Shown here piece after piece: positions 5,204-5,506 of a stretch of DNA of 5,506 nucleotides. The translations under genes were made by a program, and so were the position numbers. The stretch's first letter is position 1. Every line of letters begins with the position of its first letter. The stretch comes from an uncultured Myxococcales bacterium (GTDB lineage: Bacteria > Myxococcota_A > UBA9042). Under the pieces are notes generated by a model. That model made no database searches and was not told the DNA's origin. It saw only the letters and a list, made by a program, of their open reading frames with translations. The DNA is taken from the NCBI GenBank assembly GCA_937915965.1, contig CALGHC010000570.1:1-5506 (forward strand), read 5' to 3'.

Positions 5204-5506
5204 TCAGTTACCCATCTCGCGGGCCATCGCGGTCACGTCGGGCTCGCTGCGCGACACGGTCAGGAGAGCGGCGGTTGTGTCGCGAGCGGCGACCACATCG
5301 CGACCGTCCGCTTCGGCCAGGCGGCAGGCGAGCCCTTCGCACAGGCGCAAGCGCACGGCGAGGTTCGCGAGGCCGGCGTCGAGATGGCCCAGGGCGATCT
5401 GCGCCTGCAGGTCGTTGGCGACGACGTCGCAGAGGTGGCGGCGGGCGATCGGCTCGATCTCCCAGCTGCCGCCAGGGCGCGCGGCCAGGCCACGGCCACA
5501 CGCGTC
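5204..5506 (-). CDS. C-terminal 100 residues of an unrecognised protein (5' part outside the window)
   Basis: A minus-strand frame is open from the right edge and stops at TGA (5206-5204). The visible part begins DACGRGLAARPGGSWEIEPI and ends TAMAREMGN. It favours GC-ending codons (CTG, GCC, GAC, CGC) like the lipoprotein gene. Both other minus-strand frames here give Arg/Pro/Ser-rich, low-complexity translations, so this is the coding frame. The middle (about residues 20-85 of the fragment) is rich in Ala, Leu and Arg with alternating charges and looks alpha-helical. It holds three Cys residues (about 26, 56 and 60) in addition to one near the left end, but no clear metal-binding spacing. 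I see no membrane segment and no family I recognise. It is co-oriented with the downstream lipoprotein gene, but the 362-bp gap and the candidate promoter between them argue against a tight operon. Confidence 0.82.
   Translation of the reverse strand, partial: DACGRGLAARPGGSWEIEPIARRHLCDVVANDLQAQIALGHLDAGLANLAVRLRLCEGLACRLAEADGRDVVAARDTTAALLTVSRSEPDVTAMAREMGN

Noticed and set aside
5208..5501. Two alternative minus-strand frames over the upstream gene
   Set aside because: Both translate to Arg/Pro/Ser/Ala-rich low-complexity sequence. The third frame, open from the right edge, has coding-like codon use and a balanced composition.

Overview
The window is GC-rich and holds parts of two co-oriented genes on the minus strand, with 362 bp between them. 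Codon use is strongly GC-ending (AAC, AAG, GAC, GGC dominate). The Cys-rich CGDG..EQCDDGN repeats, lamin-tail domains, thrombospondin type 3 repeats and Asp-rich linkers together suggest Myxococcota, Bradymonadota or a related former deltaproteobacterium. This is inferred from protein style only, because no rRNA or marker gene is present.

Positions 1-4841 (minus strand) are one unbroken reading frame of 1613 codons that runs off the left edge without a stop. It encodes a giant modular lipoprotein. From N to C terminus it has: a lipoprotein signal with Cys43; an acidic Asp/Ala/Thr linker; three somatomedin-B-like 8-Cys domains; lamin-tail domain (LTD) 1; TSP3 repeats; a DUF4215/Myxo_disulf repeat; LTD2; TSP3 repeats; a second DUF4215 repeat; LTD3; a third DUF4215 repeat; and LTD4. 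LTD4 appears to be split: a degenerate fourth DUF4215 repeat and a LamG-like domain sit between its N-terminal and C-terminal strands. A second Cys-rich insert precedes its closing GTPG motif, at the window edge. No enzymatic domain is visible. The protein looks like a surface-exposed, disulfide- and calcium-stabilised adhesion or scaffold protein, probably on the outer membrane.

Positions 4842-5203 are intergenic. They hold a Shine-Dalgarno sequence, a plausible sigma-70-type promoter for the lipoprotein gene, and four head-to-tail copies of a 29-bp repeat. Positions 5204-5506 (minus strand) encode the last 100 residues of a second protein that I do not recognise.

A long open frame of about 1177 codons on the plus strand (369-3902) is an antisense shadow: it is in exact codon register with the lipoprotein gene. 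No RNA genes, mobile elements or CRISPR arrays were seen.
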